From an uncultured Alteromonas sp. (GTDB taxonomy: Bacteria; Pseudomonadota; Gammaproteobacteria; Enterobacterales; Alteromonadaceae): a DNA stretch of 64,000 nt. A model generated the notes under the pieces. It had not been told where the DNA came from. It made no database searches and saw only the letters and a program-made list of their open reading frames with translations. The first letter of the stretch is position 1, and each line of letters opens with the position of its first letter. Both the position numbers and the translations under genes were made by a program. The DNA is taken from positions 1 to 64,000 of the forward strand of contig NZ_CAJXQY010000007.1 of NCBI RefSeq assembly GCF_913058315.1. Direction: 5' to 3'. Below, piece after piece: positions 40,251-48,845 of this stretch.

Positions 40251-40580
40251 ATGGCGTTAATTGATTGTCCGTCGTGTGGTAAGAAGATGTCAGATAAAGC
40301 CAAGACTTGTTCTCACTGTGATTTCTCTTATGGCGAAGCCTCGGTAGAGGATATTGAGCGTAAAGAGAACATGAAACGGTTTAAGAAAATGCATAGCATT
40401 CAAAACCAGTCTATGCTCGCTATGCTGTTGTTCATTGGTGGTTTCGGATTTATGTACTGGGGTGGTGTGTCGCCAGGCGATACCCAGCATTCGGTAGCGC
40501 TCATGACCTGTGTGATTGGGTTTTTATGGTATGGCATCAATCGGGTTCGAATTGTGCTTTTAAAACGGTCGGGTAAATGA
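40251..40580 (+). CDS. Zinc-ribbon membrane protein of unknown function
   Basis: A 109-residue protein with an N-terminal zinc ribbon (Cys6, Cys9, Cys20, Cys23) followed by a charged helix and two membrane segments (about 54-72 and 81-100). The AGAGGAGA ribosome site is strong. It overlaps the next gene (YeaC-like) by 4 bp, so the two are translationally coupled. The function is unknown. Confidence 0.8.
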   Translation: MALIDCPSCGKKMSDKAKTCSHCDFSYGEASVEDIERKENMKRFKKMHSIQNQSMLAMLLFIGGFGFMYWGGVSPGDTQHSVALMTCVIGFLWYGINRVRIVLLKRSGK

Positions 40581-40870
40581 ATGTAGAACAACTTCTCGCC
40601 GCCATGACACCAGACGTTTACGAACGTCTGCGCCTGGCGGTTGAAACGGGTAAATGGCCTGATGGTAAAGTACTGTCTGACGAACAAAAAGAAAACTGTC
40701 TGCAGGCGGTATTGCTGTATCAGGCCAGGGTAGCTCAATCCAACGAACATATGACCGTTGGCGAAAGTGGCGAAATTATCCACAAGAGCAAAAGTGAGCT
40801 GCGTCGCGAATTACGCGAAAGCCAGTCTAATGAACAATCCATTGCGCGGTTTAAACAGGATGATATTTAG
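40577..40870 (+). CDS. yeaC: YeaC family (DUF1315) protein
   Basis: A 97-residue soluble protein matching YeaC/DUF1315: LAAMTPDVYERLRLAVETGKWPDG (split over about 8-31) and a conserved EQKENCLQAVLLYQA (about 36-50). The charged C-terminal tail is lysine- and arginine-rich. The function is unknown. Its start overlaps the zinc-ribbon gene and its end overlaps the DUF349 gene by 11 bp, giving a three-gene coupled unit. Confidence 0.88.
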   Translation: MNVEQLLAAMTPDVYERLRLAVETGKWPDGKVLSDEQKENCLQAVLLYQARVAQSNEHMTVGESGEIIHKSKSELRRELRESQSNEQSIARFKQDDI

Positions 40871-43640
40871 TCGATTTTTTTCGCCTTCCCATAGTAGTAA
40901 TGATCCGGACACAAGATTAAAAGCCATTGAAAATTTATCGCCAGATTCGCCTAATGAACGGCGTATCCTGCATGAACTGGCCTTCAATGATTCGGTTGCG
41001 GCAGTGAGTCTGGCGGCACTGGAGAAACTTAATTCCTTTGCCCTGTGGTTAAAGATGTCTCAGATTGCCAGGGAGCCCCGTTTATTAACCGCTGCTCAGG
41101 CCAAAGTCGAGTGCGCTCTGATTGATGGGGATGCTGAAATCAGCATGCCGGAGATCAAAGAGTACCTGCTGAAGTCGGCACCGGCTGAACAGGTTATAAA
41201 ATGCCTGCCGTTGATGACCGAGCTGCACCAGGATAAACCGTTCTGTCTGGCAATAATTAACAAGCTGGGACGGAGCAGTTTTACGCAGCAGTTGATTTCA
41301 GCGACGCCGGAAACGGGGTTAAAGCTTGCTATCATCGAGCAGAGTCAGGATTCCGATTTATTGCAGAAGCTATTGCGTAAAGCAACCGATACCTCGGTAC
41401 AGCAAGCAATTGCAGAGCGCCTGGCTTATTTACAGGAACAAGCACAAAAACCCGTACGTCTGGGCCGTGAGGTCACTCTGGTGCTGTCAAAACTATTGGC
41501 ACTGCTGGAGAAGTCAGATTACCTGCAAATCGGCGCTGACCAGACCTCACTTAATCAGGAGTTTGAAACACTCAAAGCGGATTTTGCGTGCCTGGATGAC
41601 GAAACCCGTGACGAATATAACACCAAATTGCAGTCTTTGAATGAGCGGGTATCCGCGCTACTTGCCCGCCTTAAACCAGAGTTTGAAGCCCAGCAGCAAG
41701 CCGCCGCTCATCAGGCAGCCAGGCAGGCATGTAGCAAAGCCGTTGCCGAAGTAAAACAGCTTCACAAACAATTGCAGGGTGAACAGATTCTGAGTCTGAC
41801 ACTGGGTGAGGTGACGGTATTTCAGCAAGCCGTAGAAGCGGCTGAGCAGGCTTTGGTGACCTTACAGGCATTTGAAGCGCCGGCCGACGAAATTGAAAGC
41901 ACCCTCGACAGTTACCGGCATATCTGGGATCGTCTGCCGGATTTACAGCGTCAGGTGGCGGCATTACAAACGCAGTTGCAAACCTGGCAACAGTGGCTGG
42001 CCGACCCAAATGTTACCTGGCAGCTCGAAGAGATCAAAAACAGTTGGCGGGAGCAAACCGCTTCCATGGCATTGGTGCCGGCCTTTCTACGTACCCAATG
42101 GCAAGCATTGCTGGATCAACTGAAGGTGCGTGAGCAGCAGCGACAGTCCAGTCAACAGCGCCATTTAAAACACTGCCGTAAGCACCTTAACATTATTAAT
42201 AACATGGTAGAGCAGGGCAAATACCGCGCCGCCATGGCCCGTTTTCAGCACCTTGAAAACGATTATCAAGACCTGCCGGCAGACACGCAGGCGATGCTAG
42301 AAAAACGCTTCGAACAAACCCGAGAGCAGATAGCCCGCCTGGAAGGCTGGCAGATTTATCTGGCAGCACCGCGCAAGCCTGAATTAATTGAGCAGGCTGA
42401 AGGGCTGCTTAGAGAGAGTCAGAATGATATGCCGGGCCGGGCTCGTTCGATTAAATATCTCAGGCAACAATGGCAAAGCCTGGGCGAGTCGAATACGGTG
42501 GAAGATCAGGCTTTAAACCGTCGTTTTGATGAGCTCCTGGAACAGGCATTTGAGCCTTGCCGTCGCTATTACGCAGAGCTGGAATTACAAAACGATAAGG
42601 CCGCCGCTGAGCGTCAGCAACTTATCGAGCAAATGCTGGCTTTACCGGCATCCGGTGACGATAACAGCCAGCGCTTTCAGCAATTTGAAACCCTGAAGAA
42701 ACAATGGCAGCAGGCGGGACAAACAGACAGTGAGCGATACCGTCATTTGCGTGAGGCCTGGGATCAGGCGTGCAGTGCCGTTACCGAGGTGATTACCCCG
42801 TGGCTACAGCAAAATCGCCAGGCCAAGCAAGCGTTAATCGATAAGGTTAATGCCTTAAGCGAACTCGATGATATCCAGCAGGCAAGAGCGGAAGCGAAGG
42901 CTTTACAAGCTCAGTGGAAAACGCTGGGGCCAGCCGGCAAGCGCTTTGAATCAAAATTGTGGTTTGCCTTTAAAGCGGCGAATGACAACTTGTTTAACAA
43001 AGCCAAGTCGGTCCAGGCGCAACAAAAAGCGGCTCAGTCACAAGCCGCAGGGCAATGGCGCGAACAATTGCAGACGGTTATGCAAGCGTTGGACACTCAG
43101 TCTGAGTCAGTCACTGCTATCCAGCAAATGCTTGACGAATGCCAGTTAACACTTAAGGAAGTTAACGACAATAAGCTGCAGAAGACGCTGGCAAAAGAGC
43201 TGGCATCCGTCCAGGCCGGTCTTGATAAACAGCTTGAACAGCAGTTGAACGAAGCCTTTATCAGTGCCACCGAACAACTGGTGGCGCAGGTGTTAAGCGA
43301 CGTGCAATCGGTGTCGACGCTGAGCTCAGAGTATCCTATGTTGCCGTCCACGTGGTTTAAGGGCAAAGGCGTAGAGGCGCCACAGGACTGGCTTAAAGCA
43401 CTGTTAACCCTTGAGGTACTGGCGCAACTTGATTCACCCGAGGCCGATGGTTCCTTACGTTCAACCGTGCAGTTACAGCTGATGCAGGCAAAACTCAATG
43501 GCGAGCCTCTGTCTTCGTCTAATCAGCTGATCGGTGAGTTACTGGCCAGTCAGGCGGTGCTGTCTGAGCTGGATACCTTACCCTTTAAACAACGATTGTT
43601 TGAAGTGTGTGTGTATTTTGGTCTGGCCGGAGACGAATGA
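40860..43640 (+). CDS. Large DUF349-repeat protein
   Basis: A cytoplasmic protein of about 926 residues. The N-terminal 180 residues resemble HEAT-like helical repeats (LKAIENLSPDSPNERRILHE). The rest is highly helical and coiled-coil-rich with repeated DUF349 units, recognisable by W-x-x-x-G motifs (YLRQQWQSLGES, LKKQWQQAGQTDSERY, LQAQWKTLGPAGKRFESKLWFAF). The function is unknown. The frame is open to 40758, but that extension overlaps yeaC fully; ATG 40860 gives MIFSRFFSPS and an 11-bp overlap. It is co-transcribed with yeaC. Confidence 0.85.
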   Translation: MIFSRFFSPSHSSNDPDTRLKAIENLSPDSPNERRILHELAFNDSVAAVSLAALEKLNSFALWLKMSQIAREPRLLTAAQAKVECALIDGDAEISMPEIKEYLLKSAPAEQVIKCLPLMTELHQDKPFCLAIINKLGRSSFTQQLISATPETGLKLAIIEQSQDSDLLQKLLRKATDTSVQQAIAERLAYLQEQAQKPVRLGREVTLVLSKLLALLEKSDYLQIGADQTSLNQEFETLKADFACLDDETRDEYNTKLQSLNERVSALLARLKPEFEAQQQAAAHQAARQACSKAVAEVKQLHKQLQGEQILSLTLGEVTVFQQAVEAAEQALVTLQAFEAPADEIESTLDSYRHIWDRLPDLQRQVAALQTQLQTWQQWLADPNVTWQLEEIKNSWREQTASMALVPAFLRTQWQALLDQLKVREQQRQSSQQRHLKHCRKHLNIINNMVEQGKYRAAMARFQHLENDYQDLPADTQAMLEKRFEQTREQIARLEGWQIYLAAPRKPELIEQAEGLLRESQNDMPGRARSIKYLRQQWQSLGESNTVEDQALNRRFDELLEQAFEPCRRYYAELELQNDKAAAERQQLIEQMLALPASGDDNSQRFQQFETLKKQWQQAGQTDSERYRHLREAWDQACSAVTEVITPWLQQNRQAKQALIDKVNALSELDDIQQARAEAKALQAQWKTLGPAGKRFESKLWFAFKAANDNLFNKAKSVQAQQKAAQSQAAGQWREQLQTVMQALDTQSESVTAIQQMLDECQLTLKEVNDNKLQKTLAKELASVQAGLDKQLEQQLNEAFISATEQLVAQVLSDVQSVSTLSSEYPMLPSTWFKGKGVEAPQDWLKALLTLEVLAQLDSPEADGSLRSTVQLQLMQAKLNGEPLSSSNQLIGELLASQAVLSELDTLPFKQRLFEVCVYFGLAGDE

Positions 43641-43643
43641 GTC

Positions 43644-43859
43644 GTGAAAAACAGCGTTGAATATCAGTTTCCTTCACAGCCGCTGGCTTATCGTTTTTTA
43701 AATACGGTAAAGCACTTTGACGCTGATCAGTTGGTCGTCAGGTATGGCAAATCTAACCACCATGTAAAAGTGAGTTACCGGATAAAAACGGAAGGCTTTG
43801 ATTCCACCCTTGGCGAGCTCGATGACTTAGCGCGCCAAATGGAGGGCTCGGAAGTTTAA
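43644..43859 (+). CDS. Small hypothetical protein after the DUF349 gene
   Basis: A 71-residue soluble protein starting at GTG 43644, 3 bp after the DUF349 stop, with GGAG about 11 nt upstream. It has a possible alpha-beta arrangement (PLAYRFLNTVKHF, then YGKSNHHVKVSYRI). I recognise no domain. The tight spacing and following terminator support a real last gene of the operon. Confidence 0.6.
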   Translation: MKNSVEYQFPSQPLAYRFLNTVKHFDADQLVVRYGKSNHHVKVSYRIKTEGFDSTLGELDDLARQMEGSEV

Positions 43860-43867
43860 TCTCAGTG

Positions 43868-43906
43868 GCAGGCCAGTGTTATTTAACTGGCCTGCTGCGA
43901 TTTTTT
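43868..43906 (+). terminator. Rho-independent terminator of the yeaC/DUF349 operon
   Basis: A 10-bp stem, GCAGGCCAGT (43868-43877) with ACTGGCCTGC (43886-43895), an 8-nt loop and TTTTTT at 43901-43906. The T-run overlaps the end of the convergent DUF2797 gene. Confidence 0.88.
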
Positions 43907-44741
43907 ACCCGGCGCTAAACGCCACCTCATAACCTGCGTATTTACGAATATTGATCACCCGATCGCCATCGAGCATCCAGTACTGGCCTTTAATGCCCGT
44001 CAGCACACCACTGAACTCAGGTGTTTTATCCAGATTAATCGATTTAATTTTTACCGGATAATCGTTTACCGGGTAGTTAATCTGATGGCTGACATCCTCT
44101 ACCGGCGTGACAGCCTGAATACCTTTTTCTGCGGCTATCTGCGCTAAATCATCGGCAAGTTTCTCCAGCATCTCATGCTTTAAGGCGATCAGATCCTGCT
44201 GGTCGGGCTGCCCTTTCAGCATTGTCCGCCAGTTGGTTTTGTCACCGATATACTGAGTACACAGCTGTTCTACCTTCCCACTGGTGAGGCGGTCGGGGAC
44301 TCTTAGCATTACGGTAGCCTGGCTGGCGCCCTGATCAATCCAGCGACTGGAAATTCCTTCAGTGACATGACGGGTAATACCCACTTTTAAATTTCCGGTG
44401 TTGGCCAGATACACGAAGTGGTCGGAGAAACAATTTTCTTCACCCCATTCCGGTTCGCGACACGTCCCTTCATGGTAATGACACTTCTCCGGTTTGATAA
44501 TACAGGTATCACACTGGGCCAGTGAGATTACGCAGGGGTAACAATAGCCCTGGTTAAAGCTTTTCTTGGTTTTACGCTGGCAATGGGTGCAATAAATATT
44601 GCCACTGAACGTCAGGCTTACCGGTTTACCGATAAGCTCATTCATTGATACGGTGGCATCGCCCACTGGTAGCTCATACAGAGCTACGTGTTCGGCATCC
44701 GTGGCGACCCGCATCTTTCTTAGTGTTCCTGAATACTGCAT
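43905..44741 (-). CDS. DUF2797 domain protein
   Basis: A 278-residue cytoplasmic protein of the DUF2797 family. It has a cysteine-rich putative metal-binding segment (CTHCQRKTKK, then CYPC, CDTC, CHYHEGTC, about residues 51-95), followed by HFVYLANTGNLKVGITR and RWIDQGASQATVMLRV, resembling GIY-YIG-like family sequence. The function is unknown. It lies downstream of ansA on the same strand with a 15-bp gap, so it is probably co-transcribed. Confidence 0.88.
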   Translation of the reverse strand: MQYSGTLRKMRVATDAEHVALYELPVGDATVSMNELIGKPVSLTFSGNIYCTHCQRKTKKSFNQGYCYPCVISLAQCDTCIIKPEKCHYHEGTCREPEWGEENCFSDHFVYLANTGNLKVGITRHVTEGISSRWIDQGASQATVMLRVPDRLTSGKVEQLCTQYIGDKTNWRTMLKGQPDQQDLIALKHEMLEKLADDLAQIAAEKGIQAVTPVEDVSHQINYPVNDYPVKIKSINLDKTPEFSGVLTGIKGQYWMLDGDRVINIRKYAGYEVAFSAG

Positions 44742-44756
44742 GATTGTGTGTTCCTG

Positions 44757-45764
44757 TTAATTGCTCAGTTCACCCTGCAAACTCTGGCTCAGCTGGTGCT
44801 TAAGCTCATCGAATGACAGTGACTGACTGAGCAGATAATGTAATTTTGCCAGTGTGGCTTCCGGGGTCATGTCAAAGCCGGAGACAACGCCCGCCTGGGA
44901 CAGGCCATGGCCGGTTTTATACCCCCCCATATTCACCCGTCCTTTAAAGCACTGGGTACAATTAACGACGACAATTTGGCGCTCTGCAGCGGTTTCTAAC
45001 TGTGCTAACAGCTGCTTGTTCTGCGGCGCGTTACCCACCCCATAACTGAGTAAAATGAGTGCATTGACCGGCTGTTGCAAAGTATTCTCTATGACCATAG
45101 GGGAAATCCCCGGATACAGACTCACCAGCCCGATGGGCTGGGCGGTTACCTTACTCACTTTCAGTTCAGTGCTACTGGCTCCGGCAATTTTACCGGCTTT
45201 TACACGGATATTGATACCCGCTTCCAGTAAGGGAGGGAAGTTAGGTGAATCAAAGGCGTCGAAGCCATCGGCATCGACCTTACGGCTGCGATTGCCGCGA
45301 AACAGTTTATTGTTAAAAAACAGACTGACTTCGGCAATGGGATAATTGGCAGCGATGTATAAGGCATTGAGTAAATTTACCTGGCCATCGGAACGAAGTT
45401 CTGCCAGCGGGATTTGCGAGCCGGTTACGATCACCGGTTTGCCCAGGCCCTGTAACATAAAACTCAGTGCCGAGGCAGTATAGGCCATGGTGTCGGTGCC
45501 GTGAAGGATGATAAAGCCATCAAATTTATGGTAGTTGGCGGCTATGTCATCGGCGATAAATTGCCAGTCTGCGGGGCTCATATCCGATGAGTCCATGAGT
45601 TCATCATATTCACGCAGAGTGAATTGTGGCATCTCCGGGCGATGAAATTCCGGCATCGAGGCCAGGGTATTCGCCAGGAAGCCGGCGGCTGGCACATAGC
45701 CCTGGGATGAGGGGCGCATTCCGATTGTGCCGCCGGTGTAGGCAATATAAATTTGTTTACGCAT
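44757..45764 (-). CDS. ansA: Type I (cytoplasmic) L-asparaginase
   Basis: Hydrolyses asparagine to aspartate and ammonia. A 335-residue protein without a signal peptide, so AnsA rather than periplasmic AnsB. The two threonine motifs are intact: YIAYTGGTIGM (about 5-15) and ILHGTDTMAYTASAL (about 86-100), plus VIVTGSQIPLAELRSDG. The frame is open eight codons upstream to 45788; ATG 45764 fits the family start MRKQIYIAYTGG. Neither start has a strong ribosome site. It is divergent from the borosin-type locus. Confidence 0.94.
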   Translation of the reverse strand: MRKQIYIAYTGGTIGMRPSSQGYVPAAGFLANTLASMPEFHRPEMPQFTLREYDELMDSSDMSPADWQFIADDIAANYHKFDGFIILHGTDTMAYTASALSFMLQGLGKPVIVTGSQIPLAELRSDGQVNLLNALYIAANYPIAEVSLFFNNKLFRGNRSRKVDADGFDAFDSPNFPPLLEAGINIRVKAGKIAGASSTELKVSKVTAQPIGLVSLYPGISPMVIENTLQQPVNALILLSYGVGNAPQNKQLLAQLETAAERQIVVVNCTQCFKGRVNMGGYKTGHGLSQAGVVSGFDMTPEATLAKLHYLLSQSLSFDELKHQLSQSLQGELSN

Positions 45765-45856
45765 AGTGTTATCACAAACTGCTGACATTTTAGTGATTGT
45801 AACAAGGGAATGGTGCCAGGCTAAATGCTTAATGTGCCTGGTTGTGGATTGTTGAG

Positions 45857-45885
45857 TTCACTTTGGTTGAAAGTTGGCTGATAAT
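45857..45885 (+). promoter_or_regulatory. Candidate promoter for the borosin-type locus
   Basis: TTCACT (45857-45862) and GATAAT (45880-45885) with 17-bp spacing resemble a sigma-70 promoter (4 of 6 and 5 of 6 matches). It would give a leader of about 28 nt before the methyltransferase start. Confidence 0.45.
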
Positions 45886-45919
45886 GCGGGTGGCTTACTC
45901 AGTAATAGCAGGGAAAAAG

Positions 45920-46741
45920 ATGAATTATAAAAAGGGAACGCTGGTCTGTGTCGGGCCTGGAATGGTACTTGGTGCACATATAACCGAGCGTTGTAAAAAT
46001 CATATTAAGCAAGCCGATATAGTGTTTACCAGTTGCCATCCGGTGATTGAGAAATGGCTGGCGACGCTCAACTCATGTACCTATTCATTGCAGCATCTTT
46101 ACGCTGACAATAAAGACCGCCGTAATACTTACCAGCAAATGCAGGCTGCTATGCTTGCTGAGGTGCGCAACAATAAAAAAGTGGTGGGCGCGTTTTATGG
46201 CCATCCGGGCGTGTTTGCTCAGGTGCCACATCATTCCATTAAACAAGCAACCGAAGAGGGCTTTGAGGCATGGATGGAGCCGGGAATTTCCGCTGACGCT
46301 TGTTTGTACGCTGATATGGGCATCGACCCTGGGGCCTATGGTTGCCAGCAATTTGAGGCAAGTCAATTTATGTTTTATCAGCGCAAGCTTGACCCCAGTG
46401 CCTATGTTATATTGTGGCAATTGGGTCATGCTGGCGACTTATCGCTAACGCCGCGTCTGACCGGCGCGCCGGAAAGACAGGTTCTGGTGGATATGCTGCT
46501 AGAGTATTATGCGCCTTCACATCAGGTAGCGATATATGAGTCGCCTTTTTTGCCTACTCAACAACCGCGGATCATCTGGCAACGCCTGGATGAATTGCCA
46601 AAGGCGGATATTTCATTAATTTCGACACTGGTGATCCCGCCCGGGCGACGGTTAATACCGAATGATGAAATTGTCATACGATTAAAGTCGATTTATCCGG
46701 CGTCACATGGTAAAAATACAAATAAAGCATTAGGCGAATAA
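45920..46741 (+). CDS. Borosin-type peptide backbone alpha-N-methyltransferase (SonM-like, tetrapyrrole methylase fold)
   Basis: A 273-residue SAM-dependent enzyme of the tetrapyrrole methylase superfamily. Its motifs are those of borosin alpha-N-methyltransferases (SonM of Shewanella, OphMA of fungi), not of cobalamin or siroheme enzymes. It has the SAM loop LVCVGPGMVLG (8-18), Tyr61-x5-Arg67-Arg68-x2-Tyr71 matching the catalytic Tyr/Arg/Tyr set, FYGHPGVFA (92-100), EPGISADACLYADMGIDP (120-137) and FEASQFM (145-151). The usual role is iterative methylation of backbone amides of a separate precursor peptide. No precursor is fused, so it is the split type. ATG 45920 has AGGGA at good spacing. 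The stop is doubled (TAATAA), and the candidate precursor starts 15 nt later. Confidence 0.9.
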   Translation: MNYKKGTLVCVGPGMVLGAHITERCKNHIKQADIVFTSCHPVIEKWLATLNSCTYSLQHLYADNKDRRNTYQQMQAAMLAEVRNNKKVVGAFYGHPGVFAQVPHHSIKQATEEGFEAWMEPGISADACLYADMGIDPGAYGCQQFEASQFMFYQRKLDPSAYVILWQLGHAGDLSLTPRLTGAPERQVLVDMLLEYYAPSHQVAIYESPFLPTQQPRIIWQRLDELPKADISLISTLVIPPGRRLIPNDEIVIRLKSIYPASHGKNTNKALGE

Positions 46742-46756
46742 TAAGGAGCAAAAAAG

Positions 46757-46963
46757 ATGGGAGCAATTTCTTTGTTAGAAAAGTTGGGGGTAGACCCTAG
46801 CTTAGAAATAAATAATTTGTCACCGGCAGAACGGGCCGAACTTGACCAGTTGTTAACCACAATTGCACAGGACAAGAATAACCCTACACTGTCAATTTAT
46901 GATCCTACAGACCCTGATGATGACGATAACGAACAACCCGAAGAACCTGCAAAAGACGCATAA
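46757..46963 (+). CDS. Candidate split-borosin precursor peptide
   Basis: A 68-residue peptide that I do not recognise as a known family. Residues 1-40 form two likely amphipathic helices (ISLLEKLGV, then LSPAERAELDQLLTTIAQ), resembling a leader or borosin-binding domain. Residues 42-50 (NPTLSIYDP) are a short hydrophobic stretch and 51-68 are Pro/Asp/Glu-rich with four consecutive Asp. The ribosome site AAGGAG (46743-46748, 8-nt spacing) is much stronger than that of the methyltransferase, as expected for a stoichiometric substrate. Position directly after a SonM-like gene suggests it is the methylation substrate, with residues 43-50 or the tail as core. This role is inference. Confidence 0.7.
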   Translation: MGAISLLEKLGVDPSLEINNLSPAERAELDQLLTTIAQDKNNPTLSIYDPTDPDDDDNEQPEEPAKDA

Positions 46964-47001
46964 ACGTATTTTTAGATAGCGGTAGGGTAATAACTGTATA
47001 G

Positions 47002-48726
47002 ATGCGACGATTTATTTGGTTCGGTTTTTTTCTGTGCCTGAGTTGGTCTGTATTGAGTTCAGAGCATATCGACAAACTGCGGCATATCGATAGTGTTCGT
47101 TTGTCCGATCACCAAATGGCAAAAGCCAAACTGGCGAGCATTCCGATGGCGTCTCTGGATACGGATGAAGTGTTCTACTATCGTTATTTGCTAGGTTTGA
47201 TCCTAACGGTTGACAATGACCTCACCGATATTATTGCCCGTTACGATAGTTTGCTGGAAGAACCTGTGCAGCCGGAACTGCGGCTGCGCATTCTCGGTTC
47301 GCTGATAAATTTGCTCGGCGTAAAGCGCGATTGGAAAAGTGGCTTACAGCGGGTCGAGGAATTATTAGCCCTGTTGCAGGAAGTCCCGGATTCCACCTAT
47401 AAGCCGGATGCTTATCTAAATCTTGCGCTTTTTCATTTGAATATCGGCCAACCTGAAACTGCGTTGCATTTTGCCGAAAAGGCGTTTTCCAGCGAAGCAC
47501 TGGTACCGCGAATTCGCTGCGGGTTGCATCTGGTCATTATTTCTACCAAGTCTAAATTGCAACTGGATGACCTGTCGCTGGCCGAATTTTCCCAGGCCGA
47601 CCAGGTCTGTAACAACGCAAATCAGAATTACACCATTGTTAATATTAATATCTGGAAAGCCAAGTGGTTGTTACAGCAAAATCGGCTTGATGAAGCGCAA
47701 ACAGTATTAACGACCACTCTGATGAAAGCGGAAAAATTCCCTACCGATGGACAACTTATTGAGATTTTCAGTTTGTTTGCTATCGTTTACTGGAAAAATG
47801 AAGCCTTTGACAACGCCCGGCACTACGCCGACAAAGTCATGGAAGTGGAGTTTAAAGAAGACTTTCCGCAGCCCTTAATCGATACCTACGATATAAAGCG
47901 CCAGCTGGCCGAGCGCAATGGTGATTACAAACAGGCATACCAATACCTGACGGCCCGTCAGCAATTAGAACAAAACATGTATGAACGCCAACTGGCGGAC
48001 GAAATTGCCATTCAGCAGGCCCGTTTTGACATAGATGCCAAACAAAGTGAAATTGAGCTGCTGGATAAACAAAATGAACTGCTAAAAGCGGAATCCATGC
48101 TCATTAATGAGCGCCTGGAAAATTCATTATTGGCACTGGCGCTGGTTTCTATCCTGTTATCATCGTTGTTATTCTGGTCGTATCGTAGCCGTAAAGTGCA
48201 ATCAAAGTTAAAGATGTTTGCGCAAACCGACGCGCTGACGCAGATTGCCAATCGTGGCCACTTTACCGATTGTTTAACCGAAAAATTATCTCAGGCGCAG
48301 AAAAACGGCAGCCTGGTTGGCCTGATCCTGCTCGACCTCGATCATTTTAAAAATATTAATGATACCTATGGCCATCAGGTGGGTGACTGGGCACTAATAC
48401 AAACCGCTAAAGCCATAAAAGAAAGTGTTGGCGACGATGCCATTGTCGGCCGTCTGGGCGGAGAAGAATTTGGCGCGGTGATTACCGGCAAACAGGAAGC
48501 CGAAATTATGCACATCGCCGAGCGCTGCCGGATGGCAATTGAACATATCCAGTCAAGCATGAGCGAGTATCAGTTTAAACTGACTGTCAGTGCTGGCGTA
48601 AGTAATTCTTCTCAGGCGGGCTACAAGCTTGAAAACCTCTATGCAGCCGCTGATTTGGCGCTCTATCAGTCCAAACATTATGGTCGCAATCGGGTTTATG
48701 AATACTCTTCGACAATGGTAGGTTAA
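47002..48726 (+). CDS. Membrane-anchored TPR-GGDEF diguanylate cyclase, first of a tandem pair
   Basis: A 574-residue protein with a signal peptide (MRRFIWFGFFLCLSWSVLSS), a periplasmic region of TPR-like helical repeats (about 60-340), a coiled coil, one membrane helix (about 375-393) and a cytoplasmic GGDEF domain. The active-site motif GGEEF is at 486-490, with DLDHFKNINDTYGHQVGD upstream. It should synthesise c-di-GMP in response to a periplasmic signal. No RxxD inhibitory site lies at the usual position before GGEEF, so product inhibition may be absent. It starts 38 nt after the candidate precursor gene with no terminator between, so co-transcription is possible. Confidence 0.88.
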   Translation: MRRFIWFGFFLCLSWSVLSSEHIDKLRHIDSVRLSDHQMAKAKLASIPMASLDTDEVFYYRYLLGLILTVDNDLTDIIARYDSLLEEPVQPELRLRILGSLINLLGVKRDWKSGLQRVEELLALLQEVPDSTYKPDAYLNLALFHLNIGQPETALHFAEKAFSSEALVPRIRCGLHLVIISTKSKLQLDDLSLAEFSQADQVCNNANQNYTIVNINIWKAKWLLQQNRLDEAQTVLTTTLMKAEKFPTDGQLIEIFSLFAIVYWKNEAFDNARHYADKVMEVEFKEDFPQPLIDTYDIKRQLAERNGDYKQAYQYLTARQQLEQNMYERQLADEIAIQQARFDIDAKQSEIELLDKQNELLKAESMLINERLENSLLALALVSILLSSLLFWSYRSRKVQSKLKMFAQTDALTQIANRGHFTDCLTEKLSQAQKNGSLVGLILLDLDHFKNINDTYGHQVGDWALIQTAKAIKESVGDDAIVGRLGGEEFGAVITGKQEAEIMHIAERCRMAIEHIQSSMSEYQFKLTVSAGVSNSSQAGYKLENLYAAADLALYQSKHYGRNRVYEYSSTMVG

Positions 48727-48845
48727 TTCTCACTATTTACTGCTATATTTACCCCTGCGAGCGCATTCAACTGGCATGGGTAGTTAGCCTTGATTATCCG
48801 TGCAATGATTAATAAGTCCGTCTGTCTGAAGTAAAGGCAAGTTAT

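Noticed and set aside
40758-40859. Upstream extension of the DUF349 gene
   Set aside because: It lies inside yeaC in another frame; the ATG at 40860 gives a conventional start.
45920-46741. Reading the tetrapyrrole-methylase-fold gene as a cobalamin or siroheme enzyme
   Set aside because: There is no porphyrin pathway gene nearby, and the Tyr/Arg/Tyr and FEASQF motifs are those of borosin methyltransferases.
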